From the NCBI GenBank assembly GCA_017397805.1, contig JAFQHW010000046.1, forward strand, positions 1 through 42,768: a DNA stretch of 42,768 nucleotides. The letters run 5' to 3'. This DNA is from Clostridia bacterium. Its GTDB lineage: Bacteria > Bacillota > Clostridia > Oscillospirales > CAG-382. Below the pieces are notes generated by a model that saw nothing but the letters and a program-made list of their open reading frames with translations, was not told the origin of the DNA and did not search any database. The first letter of the stretch is position 1; each line of letters begins with the position of its first letter. Position numbers and translations under genes: made by a program. Of the stretch, positions 7,747-15,436 are shown piece by piece.

Positions 7747-7775
7747 ATTATATAACGCTTTGATTATTTTGTCAA
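7747..7775 (-). promoter_or_regulatory. Promoter of the 60-residue protein and probably of galU to tsaD
   Basis: Minus strand: TTGACA at 7775-7770, 17-bp spacer, TATAAT at 7752-7747. No terminator is seen before galU, so the transcript may continue through tsaD. Confidence 0.75.
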
Positions 7776-7796
7776 CCGCTTTTTGGTATGAAAAAA

Positions 7797-8160
7797 GGGG
7801 ACAGAAAAAATGGTTGAAACGGACACAAAACCACCCGTAAGGCGTACAAAGGTACGTGGAGGGTGGTTTTTGTTCGTAGCAAAAAAATATAAATTAATTG
7901 AGAAAACTCGTTTATCGAGTTTTTACCTCGCTTCTAAAAAAGGTTCTTTTTTGCAGTTCAGACATTTTTTACATTTTCGGGGATAGGAAAAAATGGTTGA
8001 AACGGACACAAAACCACCCGTTAGGCGTACAAAAGTACGTCGAGGGTGGTTTTTGTTCGTAGCAAAAAAATACAAATTAATTGAGAAAACTCGTTTATCG
8101 AGTTTTTACCTCGCGTGTAATAATATTCTTTTTTGCGGTTCAGACATTTTTTACATCACC
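7797..8160. repeat. Tandem repeat: two 183-bp units, each with two hairpins
   Basis: Units 7797-about 7979 and 7980-8160 are highly similar over most of their length (shared starts such as ATGGTTGAAACGG at 7810 and 7993). Each carries a 10-bp perfect stem (AAAACCACCC with GGGTGGTTTT, at 7827/7861 and 8010/8044) enclosing a conserved inner GTAC/GTAC pairing, and then AAAACTCG-TTTAT-CGAGTTTT at about 7903 and 8086. The array fills the gap between the end of yebC and the promoter of the next minus-strand gene. The second hairpin with its T-run could terminate in either direction. No coding potential is supported. Confidence 0.75.
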
Positions 8161-8166
8161 GAGATT

Positions 8167-8886
8167 TTATTCTTCCCAGTTGTGCCATACGTTCTGCACG
8201 TCGTCATTATCCTCAAGCGCATCAAGAAGCTTACGCATTTTGGTTATCTGCTCATCGTCCTCAAGGGTAACGTAGTTCTGGGGAACCTTCTCCGCTTCTG
8301 CGGAAACGTAGGTGTAACCCAATTTCTCAAGCGCTTCAGCCACACTGCCTACTGCGGAAGGCTCGGTATATATCTCAAAAACCTCACCCTCGTTGGAAAG
8401 GTCGTCCGCGCCGCACTCAAGACTGTCCTCAAACAGCTTATCCTCGTCAATATCCTCAGCCTCTATAACTATAACGCCCTTGGTATCAAACATAAAGGAT
8501 ACACAGCCGGAGGTGCCCATGTTGCCGCCGAACTTATCAAAATAGTGGCGCACGTCCGCGCTGGTGCGGTTGCGGTTATCCGTAAGGGTTTCAACTATAA
8601 CGGCAACGCCGCCTATGCCGTAGCCTTCGTAAACTATCTCATCGTAGTTGCCGCCGTCACCGCCTGCCGCCTTTTTGATAATACGGTCTATATTATCGTT
8701 GGGCACATTGTTTGCCTTTGCTTTTATGATTAAATCTCTAAGCTTGGAGTTGCTCGTGGGGTCCGGACCGCCTTCTTTAACTGCTACGGCAATCTCCTTG
8801 CCTATTTTTGTAAAGACTTTTGCTTTCTGAGCATCGGTCTTTTCTTTTTTGTGCTTAATGTTGTTCCATTTAGAATGTCCCGACAT
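8167..8886 (-). CDS. yebC: YebC/PmpR-family protein
   Basis: 239 residues, full length. The N-terminal signature MSGHSKWNNIKHKK and the NVPNDNIDRIIKKAAGG segment are diagnostic. The middle and C-terminal domains (YEGYGIGGVAVIVE, NRTSADVRHYFDKFGGNMG) are typical. Family members have been described as DNA-binding regulators, and some as factors helping ribosomes through difficult sequences; which applies here cannot be told from sequence. It begins 12 bp after argS, implying cotranscription. Confidence 0.93.
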   Translation of the reverse strand: MSGHSKWNNIKHKKEKTDAQKAKVFTKIGKEIAVAVKEGGPDPTSNSKLRDLIIKAKANNVPNDNIDRIIKKAAGGDGGNYDEIVYEGYGIGGVAVIVETLTDNRNRTSADVRHYFDKFGGNMGTSGCVSFMFDTKGVIVIEAEDIDEDKLFEDSLECGADDLSNEGEVFEIYTEPSAVGSVAEALEKLGYTYVSAEAEKVPQNYVTLEDDEQITKMRKLLDALEDNDDVQNVWHNWEE

Positions 8887-8899
8887 GGTTAACTCCTCC

Positions 8900-10597
8900 T
8901 TATATTTCTTCGGTACGCTTCATACCAAGCAGATCAAGGCACTTGCCAAGCACGTGCTTTACTATAGCGGTAAGCTGTAGGCGGAACGCCCTTGCTTCAC
9001 CCTCTGCTTTAAGTATGGTGCAGTTGTGATAGAACAGGTTGTACGCCGCGCACAGATCCAAAGCGTAGCGGGCGATAACGCAAGGCTCGTGGTCGGAAAG
9101 CGCAAGCAATACTTTATCGGGGAAGGTGCATAAGAGCTTGGTAAGCGCTATCTCCTCGGACTGAGGCGTGTAGCCGTCAAATCCGCCTTGCTCGCCTTCA
9201 GCCTTCCTTAAAATGCTGGCGGCGCGGGCGTAGGTGTACTGAACGTAGGGACCTGTGTTGCCCTCAAAGCTCAGCGCTTCTTCCCAAACGAAGTTGGTGT
9301 CCTTAATTCTGCCGTTGCTGAGGGCACCGAAAACTATTGCGCCTACGCCTACGGCTACGGCGGTGCCGTGTTTATCCTTAAGGTCGCTGTTCTTTTCTTC
9401 TATTATCTTCTCTGCCTTGGCTATGGCTTCGGCAAACAGATCGTCAAGCAATATTACGTTCCCCGTGCGGGATGCAAGCTTCTCACCGTTAACGCTCATG
9501 GTGCCGTAGGGCACGTGAACTAGATCCTTTGCCCAATCGTAGCCCATAAGCTCAAGCACCTTGAAATACTGTGCAAAGTGAAGGCTTTGACCGGCAGAAG
9601 TAACGTAAATGCACTTATAAAAATCGTAATTGTTCTTGCGCCATACCGCCGCGGTTATATCACGGGTGGCGTAAAGGGTAGAGCCGTCTTTTTTAAGAAT
9701 AATGGCAGGGGGCATATCGTAGTCGTCAAGACGAACTATGGATGCACCGTCATCTACCACCAAAAGGTTCTTTTCACGAAGCTCCTCAACTATGGCTTCC
9801 ATCTTGTCGTTGTAGAAGCTCTCGCCGTTGTAGCTATCAAACTCAATGCCCAACAGCTCGTAAGTCTTCATATACTCTTTTAAGCTTATTTCCTTAAAGC
9901 TTTGCCAGATGGAAATATATTCTTCGTCAAGGCTTTCAAGCTTTGCAAAAGCGGCACGCGCCTCGTCGTTAAGGCTGTCGTCCTTCTCTGCTTCGGCGGA
10001 AAAACGCACGTATATATCAACCAGCTCACTTATTCCGCGCTCTTTTACCCTCTCAAAACTGCTCCACTTTTTGTAAGCTACTATCAACTTACCGAACTGC
10101 GTGCCCCAGTCACCCAAATGATTGATGCCTACGGTGGTGTATCCGCAGAAATCGTACAGGTTTTTAAGACAGCCGCCTATTGCGGTGGTGCCCAAATGCC
10201 CTACGTGGAAACGCTTTGCGATATTAGGGGACGAAAAATCAAGGCATACGGTTTTGCCCTTGCCTATATCGGAAGAACCGAAATCATTTGCGGAGGCTAT
10301 ACCCTTCAAGGCTTCCGTATAAAAAGCGGGGGAAAGATAAAAGTTAAGATAACCGCTTACCGCATCGATTTTTTCTACCTGAGGGATAGCACCCTCAAGC
10401 TTCTCCTTTAACGCCGCCGCTATCATAGGAGGCGCTTTGCGTAAAGCCTTGCTGAAACGGAAGCAGGGCAGAGAAATATCACCGTTTTTAATATCGGCAG
10501 GTGTCTCCAAAAGCCCTTGTATATCCATCGCCTCGCCACCGTTTTCCGCAAGAAAAGCGTTGACACACTCTGCAATGGTGTTCTTTAAAGTAAACAT
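8900..10597 (-). CDS. argS: Arginyl-tRNA synthetase
   Basis: 565 residues, class I synthetase that charges tRNA-Arg. The N-terminal Add1-like domain occupies about 1-110. The HIGH-type motif reads FHVGHL in SPNIAKRFHVGHLG; the KMSKS-equivalent loop is GEKLASRTGNV, the usual ArgRS variant. The C-terminal DALR anticodon domain ends in a KCLDLLGMKRTEEI-like tail. Upstream, a terminator separates it from rpsI; yebC follows by 12 bp. No T-box leader fits in the 81-bp upstream gap. Confidence 0.95.
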   Translation of the reverse strand: MFTLKNTIAECVNAFLAENGGEAMDIQGLLETPADIKNGDISLPCFRFSKALRKAPPMIAAALKEKLEGAIPQVEKIDAVSGYLNFYLSPAFYTEALKGIASANDFGSSDIGKGKTVCLDFSSPNIAKRFHVGHLGTTAIGGCLKNLYDFCGYTTVGINHLGDWGTQFGKLIVAYKKWSSFERVKERGISELVDIYVRFSAEAEKDDSLNDEARAAFAKLESLDEEYISIWQSFKEISLKEYMKTYELLGIEFDSYNGESFYNDKMEAIVEELREKNLLVVDDGASIVRLDDYDMPPAIILKKDGSTLYATRDITAAVWRKNNYDFYKCIYVTSAGQSLHFAQYFKVLELMGYDWAKDLVHVPYGTMSVNGEKLASRTGNVILLDDLFAEAIAKAEKIIEEKNSDLKDKHGTAVAVGVGAIVFGALSNGRIKDTNFVWEEALSFEGNTGPYVQYTYARAASILRKAEGEQGGFDGYTPQSEEIALTKLLCTFPDKVLLALSDHEPCVIARYALDLCAAYNLFYHNCTILKAEGEARAFRLQLTAIVKHVLGKCLDLLGMKRTEEI

Positions 10598-10612
10598 AAA
10601 CCTAACTCCTCA

Positions 10613-10658
10613 TAAAAAAACACGGCACGGCGGCAGCCAAGCGGATGCCACCGCACCG
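10613..10658 (-). terminator. Terminator of the rplM-rpsI transcript
   Basis: On the minus strand CGGTGCGGTGGCA pairs along its whole length with TGCCGCCGTGCCG (13 pairs, some G-U), loop TCCGCTTGGC, then TG and seven T residues. Confidence 0.8.
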
Positions 10659-10678
10659 ATAAAATACGGGATAAAATG

Positions 10679-11080
10679 TTATCTCTTGCTGAACTGAGAA
10701 GCTCTTCTTGCAGCTTTGAGACCGTACTTCTTTCTTTCCTTCATTCTGGGGTCACGGGTGAGGAAGCCTGCCTTCTTAAGAAGGGGACGATACTCTTCGT
10801 TAGCCTGAACGAGTGCACGGGAGATACCGTGTCTGATAGCGCCTGCCTGACCGGAAACGCCGCCGCCGTTAACGGAAACAACTACGTCAAACTTGCCTTC
10901 GGTAGATGTAGCGCCGAAAGGCTGACGAACAACAAGCTTAAGGGTATCAAGACCAAAATAGTCGTCAATATCTCTCTTGTTGATGGTGATAGCGCCGGAG
11001 CCGGGTATAAGACGAACACGAGCTACGGAGAACTTTCTTCTACCTGTGCCGTAAAAATAGGGTTTCTTAGGTGTGTACAT
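10679..11080 (-). CDS. rpsI: 30S ribosomal protein S9
   Basis: 133 residues. Contains the S9 core [33 protein letters not shown] and the basic C-terminus RRASQFSKR, whose last residues contact P-site tRNA in known ribosomes. Follows rplM by 22 bp, the conserved bacterial rplM-rpsI order. Confidence 0.97.
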   Translation of the reverse strand: MYTPKKPYFYGTGRRKFSVARVRLIPGSGAITINKRDIDDYFGLDTLKLVVRQPFGATSTEGKFDVVVSVNGGGVSGQAGAIRHGISRALVQANEEYRPLLKKAGFLTRDPRMKERKKYGLKAARRASQFSKR

Positions 11081-11102
11081 ATCTTAAAGTCCTTCCTTTC
11101 TC

Positions 11103-11534
11103 TTACTTAACCTCAACTGCTATAGGCTGCTGAGCCTGCTGCTTATGCTCACCGTTCTTGTAAACAAGAAGTCTTGTAAGGCTGGCAGAGCCGATCTTAT
11201 TCTTGGGGAGCATACCCTTAACTGCCAAGGAAACAGCCATCTCAGGCTTGGTTGCCATAAGTGTGCGATACTTGGTAGCCTTAAGACCGCCAACGTAACC
11301 GCTGTGACGGTAATAGTACTTTTGGTCAAGCTTCTTACCGGTAAGAACTACTTCAGAAGCGTTAAGAATAATAACACAGTCACCACAGTCAACGTGGGGA
11401 GTGTATTCGGGCTTATGCTTGCCGTTGAGGATGGTAGCTGCAAGAGCTGCAACCTTACCAAGAGTCTTGCCGGCTGCATCTATTACATACCACTGACGCT
11501 TGATATCCTCTTTTTTTGCCATGAATGTGGACAT
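11103..11534 (-). CDS. rplM: 50S ribosomal protein L13
   Basis: 143 residues. The [33 protein letters not shown] and [12 protein letters not shown] segments are L13 hallmarks. The ATG at 11534 follows GGAGG by 9 nt. The leader from the predicted start of transcription is only about 40 nt, too short for a structured L13 leader RNA. Confidence 0.97.
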   Translation of the reverse strand: MSTFMAKKEDIKRQWYVIDAAGKTLGKVAALAATILNGKHKPEYTPHVDCGDCVIILNASEVVLTGKKLDQKYYYRHSGYVGGLKATKYRTLMATKPEMAVSLAVKGMLPKNKIGSASLTRLLVYKNGEHKQQAQQPIAVEVK

Positions 11535-11578
11535 AGGGGATTTCCTCCAATATCAAATAATTTATTTATCGTTTTGTG

Positions 11579-11606
11579 ATTATAACAGAAAAAAATAAAA
11601 AGTCAA
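11579..11606 (-). promoter_or_regulatory. Promoter of rplM-rpsI
   Basis: Minus strand: TTGACT at 11606-11601, 16-bp T-rich spacer, TATAAT at 11584-11579. The region 11607-11798, between this promoter and the tRNA promoter, shows nothing I can identify. Confidence 0.75.
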
Positions 11607-11798
11607 TACTTTTTTGCAAAAAAATTTAATATTTCTGCGTTTTTCTCCGTTTTCCTCGTTTTTCGTGGCAAAACAAGGGGTATGAAAACATTTTTGAATC
11701 CAAAAAGCAACGGTGTTAGTATTATATACGACATACATTAAGGAAAGGGAAAAACGCGCAAATCAAAGGCCGAGTTGCTTTTGCACGGCAAATTTGTC

Positions 11799-11827
11799 TT
11801 GACAAAAGCACCGACGTGTGGTATAGT
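11799..11827 (+). promoter_or_regulatory. Promoter of tRNA-Leu
   Basis: TTGACA at 11799-11804, 17-bp spacer, TATAGT at 11822-11827, 13 bp before the mature tRNA. Confidence 0.8.
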
Positions 11828-11840
11828 TAGTGACAGTCGC

Positions 11841-11923
11841 GCGGATGTGATGGAATTGGCAGACATGCTGGTCTTAGAAACCAGTGCTTCGGCTTGCAGG
11901 TTCAAGTCCTGTCATCCGCACCA
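11841..11923 (+). tRNA. tRNA-Leu (anticodon UAG)
   Basis: The acceptor arms GCGGATG and CATCCGC pair fully, with discriminator A and an encoded CCA. The anticodon stem CTGGT/ACCAG encloses the loop CTTAGAA, giving anticodon TAG. A long variable arm (GC-TTCG-GC) marks a class II tRNA, as leucine requires. The TTCAAGT loop is standard. Confidence 0.95.
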
Positions 11924-11931
11924 AAGCATTC

Positions 11932-11979
11932 AAACCCGAACCTTTTACCAATCGGTGAAACGTTCGGGTTTGTTGTTTA
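11932..11979 (+). terminator. Terminator of tRNA-Leu
   Basis: AAACCCGAAC pairs with GTTCGGGTTT across a loop that holds a second small stem (ACC/GGT), followed by a T-rich tract. Confidence 0.75.
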
Positions 11980-11984
11980 TTTGA

Positions 11985-12213
11985 GTTAGTATGTTCGGTT
12001 TGTTCGCCGTTAGTAATTATACCACGGATTTTGCTTTGCGTCAATTAGTTTTAAGTAATGGCGGGTGAAAACACAAAACGCTTTTATTTACAAAGTAAGT
12101 TGCGTAATTTGCGCGGAAAGCGTGGCGCAATTAATATATGTGGTATATATCCGAGGAGATGGGGCGAGATTCGGTATTTTCGCCTGTTTTTTTCAAAATC
12201 GGTGTAAAAACTA
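11985..12213. other. Intergenic stretch without an identified feature
   Basis: About 230 bp between the tRNA-Leu terminator and the rex promoter. Apart from a weak stem near 12107-12131 (TTGCGC-like with GCGCAA), I see no gene, RNA or repeat. Confidence 0.4.
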
Positions 12214-12242
12214 TTGATTTTGCGGTATTTTTATGCTAAAAT
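12214..12242 (+). promoter_or_regulatory. Promoter of rex and possibly of the whole succinate locus
   Basis: TTGATT at 12214-12219, 17-bp spacer, TAAAAT at 12237-12242. It leaves a leader of about 125 nt before the rex start at 12374. Confidence 0.6.
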
Positions 12243-12277
12243 ACTGCAATGTATATAACATGGGGATTTTCGGAGAA

Positions 12278-12315
12278 AAATATCGATACACCCCATATCG
12301 ATACTATCGATATTT
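12278..12315. promoter_or_regulatory. Triple TATCGATA operator-like cluster in the rex leader
   Basis: Three copies of the palindrome TATCGATA lie at 12281-12288, 12296-12303 and 12305-12312. The outer two, with flanking AAA and TTT, form a perfect 11-bp inverted repeat (AAATATCGATA with TATCGATATTT). It lies downstream of the predicted promoter, where a bound repressor or an RNA hairpin could block transcription. It does not match the usual Rex operator (TTGTTAA-N4-TTAACAA), so a different regulator or a divergent site is implied. Confidence 0.55.
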
Positions 12316-12373
12316 ATTCACAATCCGATTAACTTGGGCATCGGTTGATAAAGACCTGGGAGGTGTGCGTAAA

Positions 12374-12997
12374 ATGGAGAAAAATTCTATACCCAAAGCC
12401 ACTTTGGGCAGAATCCCAAGGTACCTTAATTACCTTAAAGAACTATCCTGCGACAAGGTTCCTTACGTATCCGCCACCACCGTTGCAAAAGAGCTCGAGT
12501 TAGGCGAGGTACTGGTTCGCAAAGACCTCTCCATGGTAAGCGGCGCCGGAAGACCGAGAATAGGCTACGACACCAAAATGCTGATAGGGCAGTTAGAGGA
12601 TTGCCTTGGGTACAATAAATTGACCTTGGCGGTGTTGGTTGGTGCCGGCAGATTGGGAAGGGCGCTTTTGCAGTACGACGGGTTTAAGCGTTTCGGTGTT
12701 AAGATTACTGCGGCTTTTGATTCTAATGACTCGGTTCTTGGGTCGGACACAAAAACGGAAATTTTGCCCATGAACAGATTTGACGATTATTGCAAGGAGC
12801 ACAGCGTTGAGCTTGGGATAATTACGGTGGGTGAAAATTCGGCACAAGAGGTGTGTGACCAAATGATCGCCAGCGGCATTAAGGGGATTTGGAACTTTGC
12901 GCCCTGCAAATTGCAAATTCCGGACGGAGTTATGCTTCAAAACGAAAACTTGGCTTTGTCCCTGTGCCATTTGAGGAACCGTTTGTCCCAAGGCTAA
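12374..12997 (+). CDS. rex: Redox-sensing transcriptional repressor Rex
   Basis: 207 residues from the ATG at 12374, which follows GGGAGGTG; an upstream in-frame ATG at 12233 would place the start inside the promoter and operator-like cluster and add 47 unmatched residues. The N-terminal winged helix (IPKATLGRIPRYLNYL, then SATTVAKELELGEVLVRKDLS) is followed by a Rossmann domain with GAGRLGRALLQYDGF and a C-terminal swap helix (ENLALSLCHLRNRL). Rex proteins sense NADH/NAD+ and repress fermentation and reductive-pathway genes when NAD+ is high. It lies 89 bp before the malate dehydrogenase gene, with no terminator between, so it heads the reductive succinate locus. Confidence 0.93.
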   Translation: MEKNSIPKATLGRIPRYLNYLKELSCDKVPYVSATTVAKELELGEVLVRKDLSMVSGAGRPRIGYDTKMLIGQLEDCLGYNKLTLAVLVGAGRLGRALLQYDGFKRFGVKITAAFDSNDSVLGSDTKTEILPMNRFDDYCKEHSVELGIITVGENSAQEVCDQMIASGIKGIWNFAPCKLQIPDGVMLQNENLALSLCHLRNRLSQG

Positions 12998-13086
12998 TAT
13001 AATGAACTGAGCGCTTGCGTGAGTATCATGGGGCGCGCTTGGGCAAAATAAAACAGACACGTTAACTATGAAAGGTGGAAATATAT

Positions 13087-14028
13087 ATGACCAAAATTAC
13101 CGTTATCGGTTCGGGTAACGTTGGTTCTACAATAGCGTATACGCTTACCGTTATGGGTATCGCTTCGGAGATCGTTATGATCGACGTTAACGAAGAAAAA
13201 TCCCGCGGTGAAGCTCTTGACATCAGACAGGGCGTTTCCTTCTGCCCTCCTACCGCCGTTTACGCGGGCACCTATGAGGACGCTACGGACTCCAACATCG
13301 TTATTATAACGTCGGGCATGGCAAGAAAACCCGGTCAGTCGCGCCTTGACCTTGCACAGGCCAACGTGGATATCGTCAAGGGCGTTGCCGACAAGATCGT
13401 ACCCGTGGCTCCCAACGCCAAGTATATTATAGTAAGCAATCCCGTTGACGTTTTGACTTACGTTTTCCTCAAGCATACGGGCTTGCCTCAGGAAAGAGTA
13501 ATCGGTTCGGGTACCGTGCTTGATACGGCAAGACTTCGTTCCAGAATCTCCGAGTACTATTCGGTAAACCAAAAGAACGTACACGCTTACGTGCTCGGTG
13601 AGCATGGGGACAGCTCCTTTGTGCCGTGGTCCTTGGCTAATATCTCCAACGTGCCTATTAAAAGCTTCAGCGAGGCTATCCAAACCAAGGCGAACTACCC
13701 CGAATTCGTGCTTGAAGAAGTGGAAGATTATATGCGTAAATCCGGCGCGAGAATTATTCAGAGCAAAGGCGCTACCTTCTACGCAGTTTCCATTTCGGTT
13801 TGCCGTATTTGCCAATGTCTGTTAAGCAGTATCGACACCACGCTTACCGTATCAACCATGCTGAACGGTGAGTACGGAATTGACGACGTATGCTTAAGCT
13901 TGCTTAACGTTGTGGGCGATAAAGGCGCACACGCTAAGATTATGCTCCCTCTTAACGAGGAAGAAATAGCCGCACTTCATAACAGCGCAAAAGTCTTAAA
14001 AGACTTGATTGCCGGTTTAAATATATAA
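13087..14028 (+). CDS. mdh: LDH-family malate dehydrogenase (predicted)
   Basis: 313 residues from the ATG at 13087 with AGGTGG upstream. It is an NAD-dependent 2-hydroxyacid dehydrogenase of the LDH/MDH superfamily, with overall LDH-like features (GSGNVGSTIAYTL, IGSGTVLDTARLR, GEHGDSSFVPW). Catalytic residues are D146, R149 and H173. The residue deciding the substrate, Gln102 in lactate dehydrogenase numbering (NQKPGETR), is Arg80 here (ARKPGQSR), the malate-type residue. The Thr of the GAT loop stays LDH-like. Its neighbours rex and fumC and the whole PEP-to-succinate locus agree with reduction of oxaloacetate to malate. Homology search will probably label it L-lactate dehydrogenase. Confidence 0.82.
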   Translation: MTKITVIGSGNVGSTIAYTLTVMGIASEIVMIDVNEEKSRGEALDIRQGVSFCPPTAVYAGTYEDATDSNIVIITSGMARKPGQSRLDLAQANVDIVKGVADKIVPVAPNAKYIIVSNPVDVLTYVFLKHTGLPQERVIGSGTVLDTARLRSRISEYYSVNQKNVHAYVLGEHGDSSFVPWSLANISNVPIKSFSEAIQTKANYPEFVLEEVEDYMRKSGARIIQSKGATFYAVSISVCRICQCLLSSIDTTLTVSTMLNGEYGIDDVCLSLLNVVGDKGAHAKIMLPLNEEEIAALHNSAKVLKDLIAGLNI

Positions 14029-14047
14029 TTTAGAGAGGTATAAAATA

Positions 14048-15421
14048 ATGTATCGTATTGAACATGACTCCATGGGCGAAGTAAAGGTTCCCGCAGATAA
14101 GCTTTGGGCGGCACAGACCCAGAGAAGCCACGAAAACTTTGAAATCGGCGTGGGTGTTGAAACCATGCCCCGTGAAATTATACACGCTTTCGGCATACTT
14201 AAAAAGGCCGCCGCTATTACCAACCACGCTTTGCGTCCCGAAAAGATGACGGAAGAAAAGCTGGAAGCTATCAAAGCCGCTTGTGACGAGGTTATAGAAG
14301 GAAAGCTTAACGATAATTTCCCTCTCGTTGTATGGCAGACGGGCTCCGGTACTCAGTCCAATATGAACGCAAACGAAGTTATCGCAAACAGAGGCAACCG
14401 TATTTTAGGCAAAACCTTGCTTCATCCCAACGATGACGTTAATATGAGCCAGTCTTCCAACGATACTTTCCCCACGGCTATGCATATCGCGGCTGTGCTT
14501 GTTTTGGAGGATAAATTGATCCCCGCCGTTGAAGAACTGATTGCAACCTTTAAAAAGCTTGAAAGAGAAAACGAGGGCATCGTAAAGAGCGGTCGTACCC
14601 ACCTTCAGGATGCTACACCCATCACCTTCTCTCAAGAGATAAGCGGTTGGCGCTCCAGCCTTGAAAAGGACGTAGAGCTTCTTAACCGTTCCATAGGTCC
14701 CCTTTATGAATTGGCACTGGGCGGAACCGCAGTAGGTACAGGTCTTAACGCTCCCAAGGCGTTTGCCGAGTACGTGGCAACCGAAGTGCAAAAGCTTACC
14801 AATAAGCCTTTTATTACTGCGGCTAACAAATTCCACGCTCTTACCTCCAAGGACGAGCTCGTATTTGCCCACGGCGCTATCAAGGCGCTTGCCGCAGATA
14901 TGATGAAGATAGCCAACGACGTGCGTTGGTTGGCTTCCGGCCCCCGTGACGGTCTGGGTGAGATATTCATCCCCGAAAACGAGCCCGGCTCCTCCATTAT
15001 GCCCGGTAAGGTTAACCCTACCCAGTGTGAGGCTGTAACCATGGTTGCCGTTCAGGTAATGGGTAACGACGTAGCCGTTGGTATGGCGGCATCTCAGGGT
15101 AACTTCGAGCTTAACGTGTTTATGCCCGTTTGTATTTATAACTTCCTTCAGTCTGCAAGACTGATGGCAGAGGCTATCCGTTCCTTTAACAAGAACTGCG
15201 CCGTTGGCATCAGGGCAAACAAGGAAAAGATGCATCATAACCTACATAATTCTTTGATGCTCGTTACCGCCCTTAACCCCTATATCGGTTATGAAAACGC
15301 GGCTAAGACGGTTAAGAAGGCGTTTAAAGACAATATTTCTTTGAAGGAAGCTTGCGTAGCACTGGGTTTCTTGACGGAAGAAAAATTTGACGAGGTATTT
15401 CATCCCGAAAAAATGGTTTAA
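14048..15421 (+). CDS. fumC: Fumarate hydratase, class II
   Basis: 457 residues, full length. Converts malate and fumarate reversibly in the cytoplasm. Family motifs: GSGTQSNMNANEVIANRG, SQSSNDTFPTAMHIA, SGRTHLQDATPITFSQE and the signature GSSIMPGKVNPTQCEA. The G in MPGKVNP and the TQCE tail point to fumarase rather than aspartase (which has MPAKVNP). It is the iron-sulfur-free type, tolerant of oxygen. It starts 19 bp after mdh with an AGAGAGG site and is followed 15 bp later by hdrB. Confidence 0.95.
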   Translation: MYRIEHDSMGEVKVPADKLWAAQTQRSHENFEIGVGVETMPREIIHAFGILKKAAAITNHALRPEKMTEEKLEAIKAACDEVIEGKLNDNFPLVVWQTGSGTQSNMNANEVIANRGNRILGKTLLHPNDDVNMSQSSNDTFPTAMHIAAVLVLEDKLIPAVEELIATFKKLERENEGIVKSGRTHLQDATPITFSQEISGWRSSLEKDVELLNRSIGPLYELALGGTAVGTGLNAPKAFAEYVATEVQKLTNKPFITAANKFHALTSKDELVFAHGAIKALAADMMKIANDVRWLASGPRDGLGEIFIPENEPGSSIMPGKVNPTQCEAVTMVAVQVMGNDVAVGMAASQGNFELNVFMPVCIYNFLQSARLMAEAIRSFNKNCAVGIRANKEKMHHNLHNSLMLVTALNPYIGYENAAKTVKKAFKDNISLKEACVALGFLTEEKFDEVFHPEKMV

Positions 15422-15436
15422 TTCGGAGGTGTGAAA

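Noticed and set aside
7797..8160. Open frame starting inside the tandem repeat on the plus strand (from 7993)
   Set aside because: It runs through hairpins into the antisense of yebC; no ribosome binding site or recognisable protein.
11535..11578. L13 leader RNA
   Set aside because: The predicted leader is only about 40 nt and shows no conserved fold.
11775..11984. Plus-strand open frame over tRNA-Leu
   Set aside because: It covers a perfectly folded tRNA with its own promoter and terminator.
12233..12373. Longer start for Rex
   Set aside because: It would begin inside the -10 region and encode the TATCGATA cluster; the start at 12374 has a good ribosome binding site and gives the normal family length.
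12998..13086. Rex operator between rex and mdh
   Set aside because: GTTAAC at about 13061 is only a half-like match to TTGTTAA-N4-TTAACAA; no full site.
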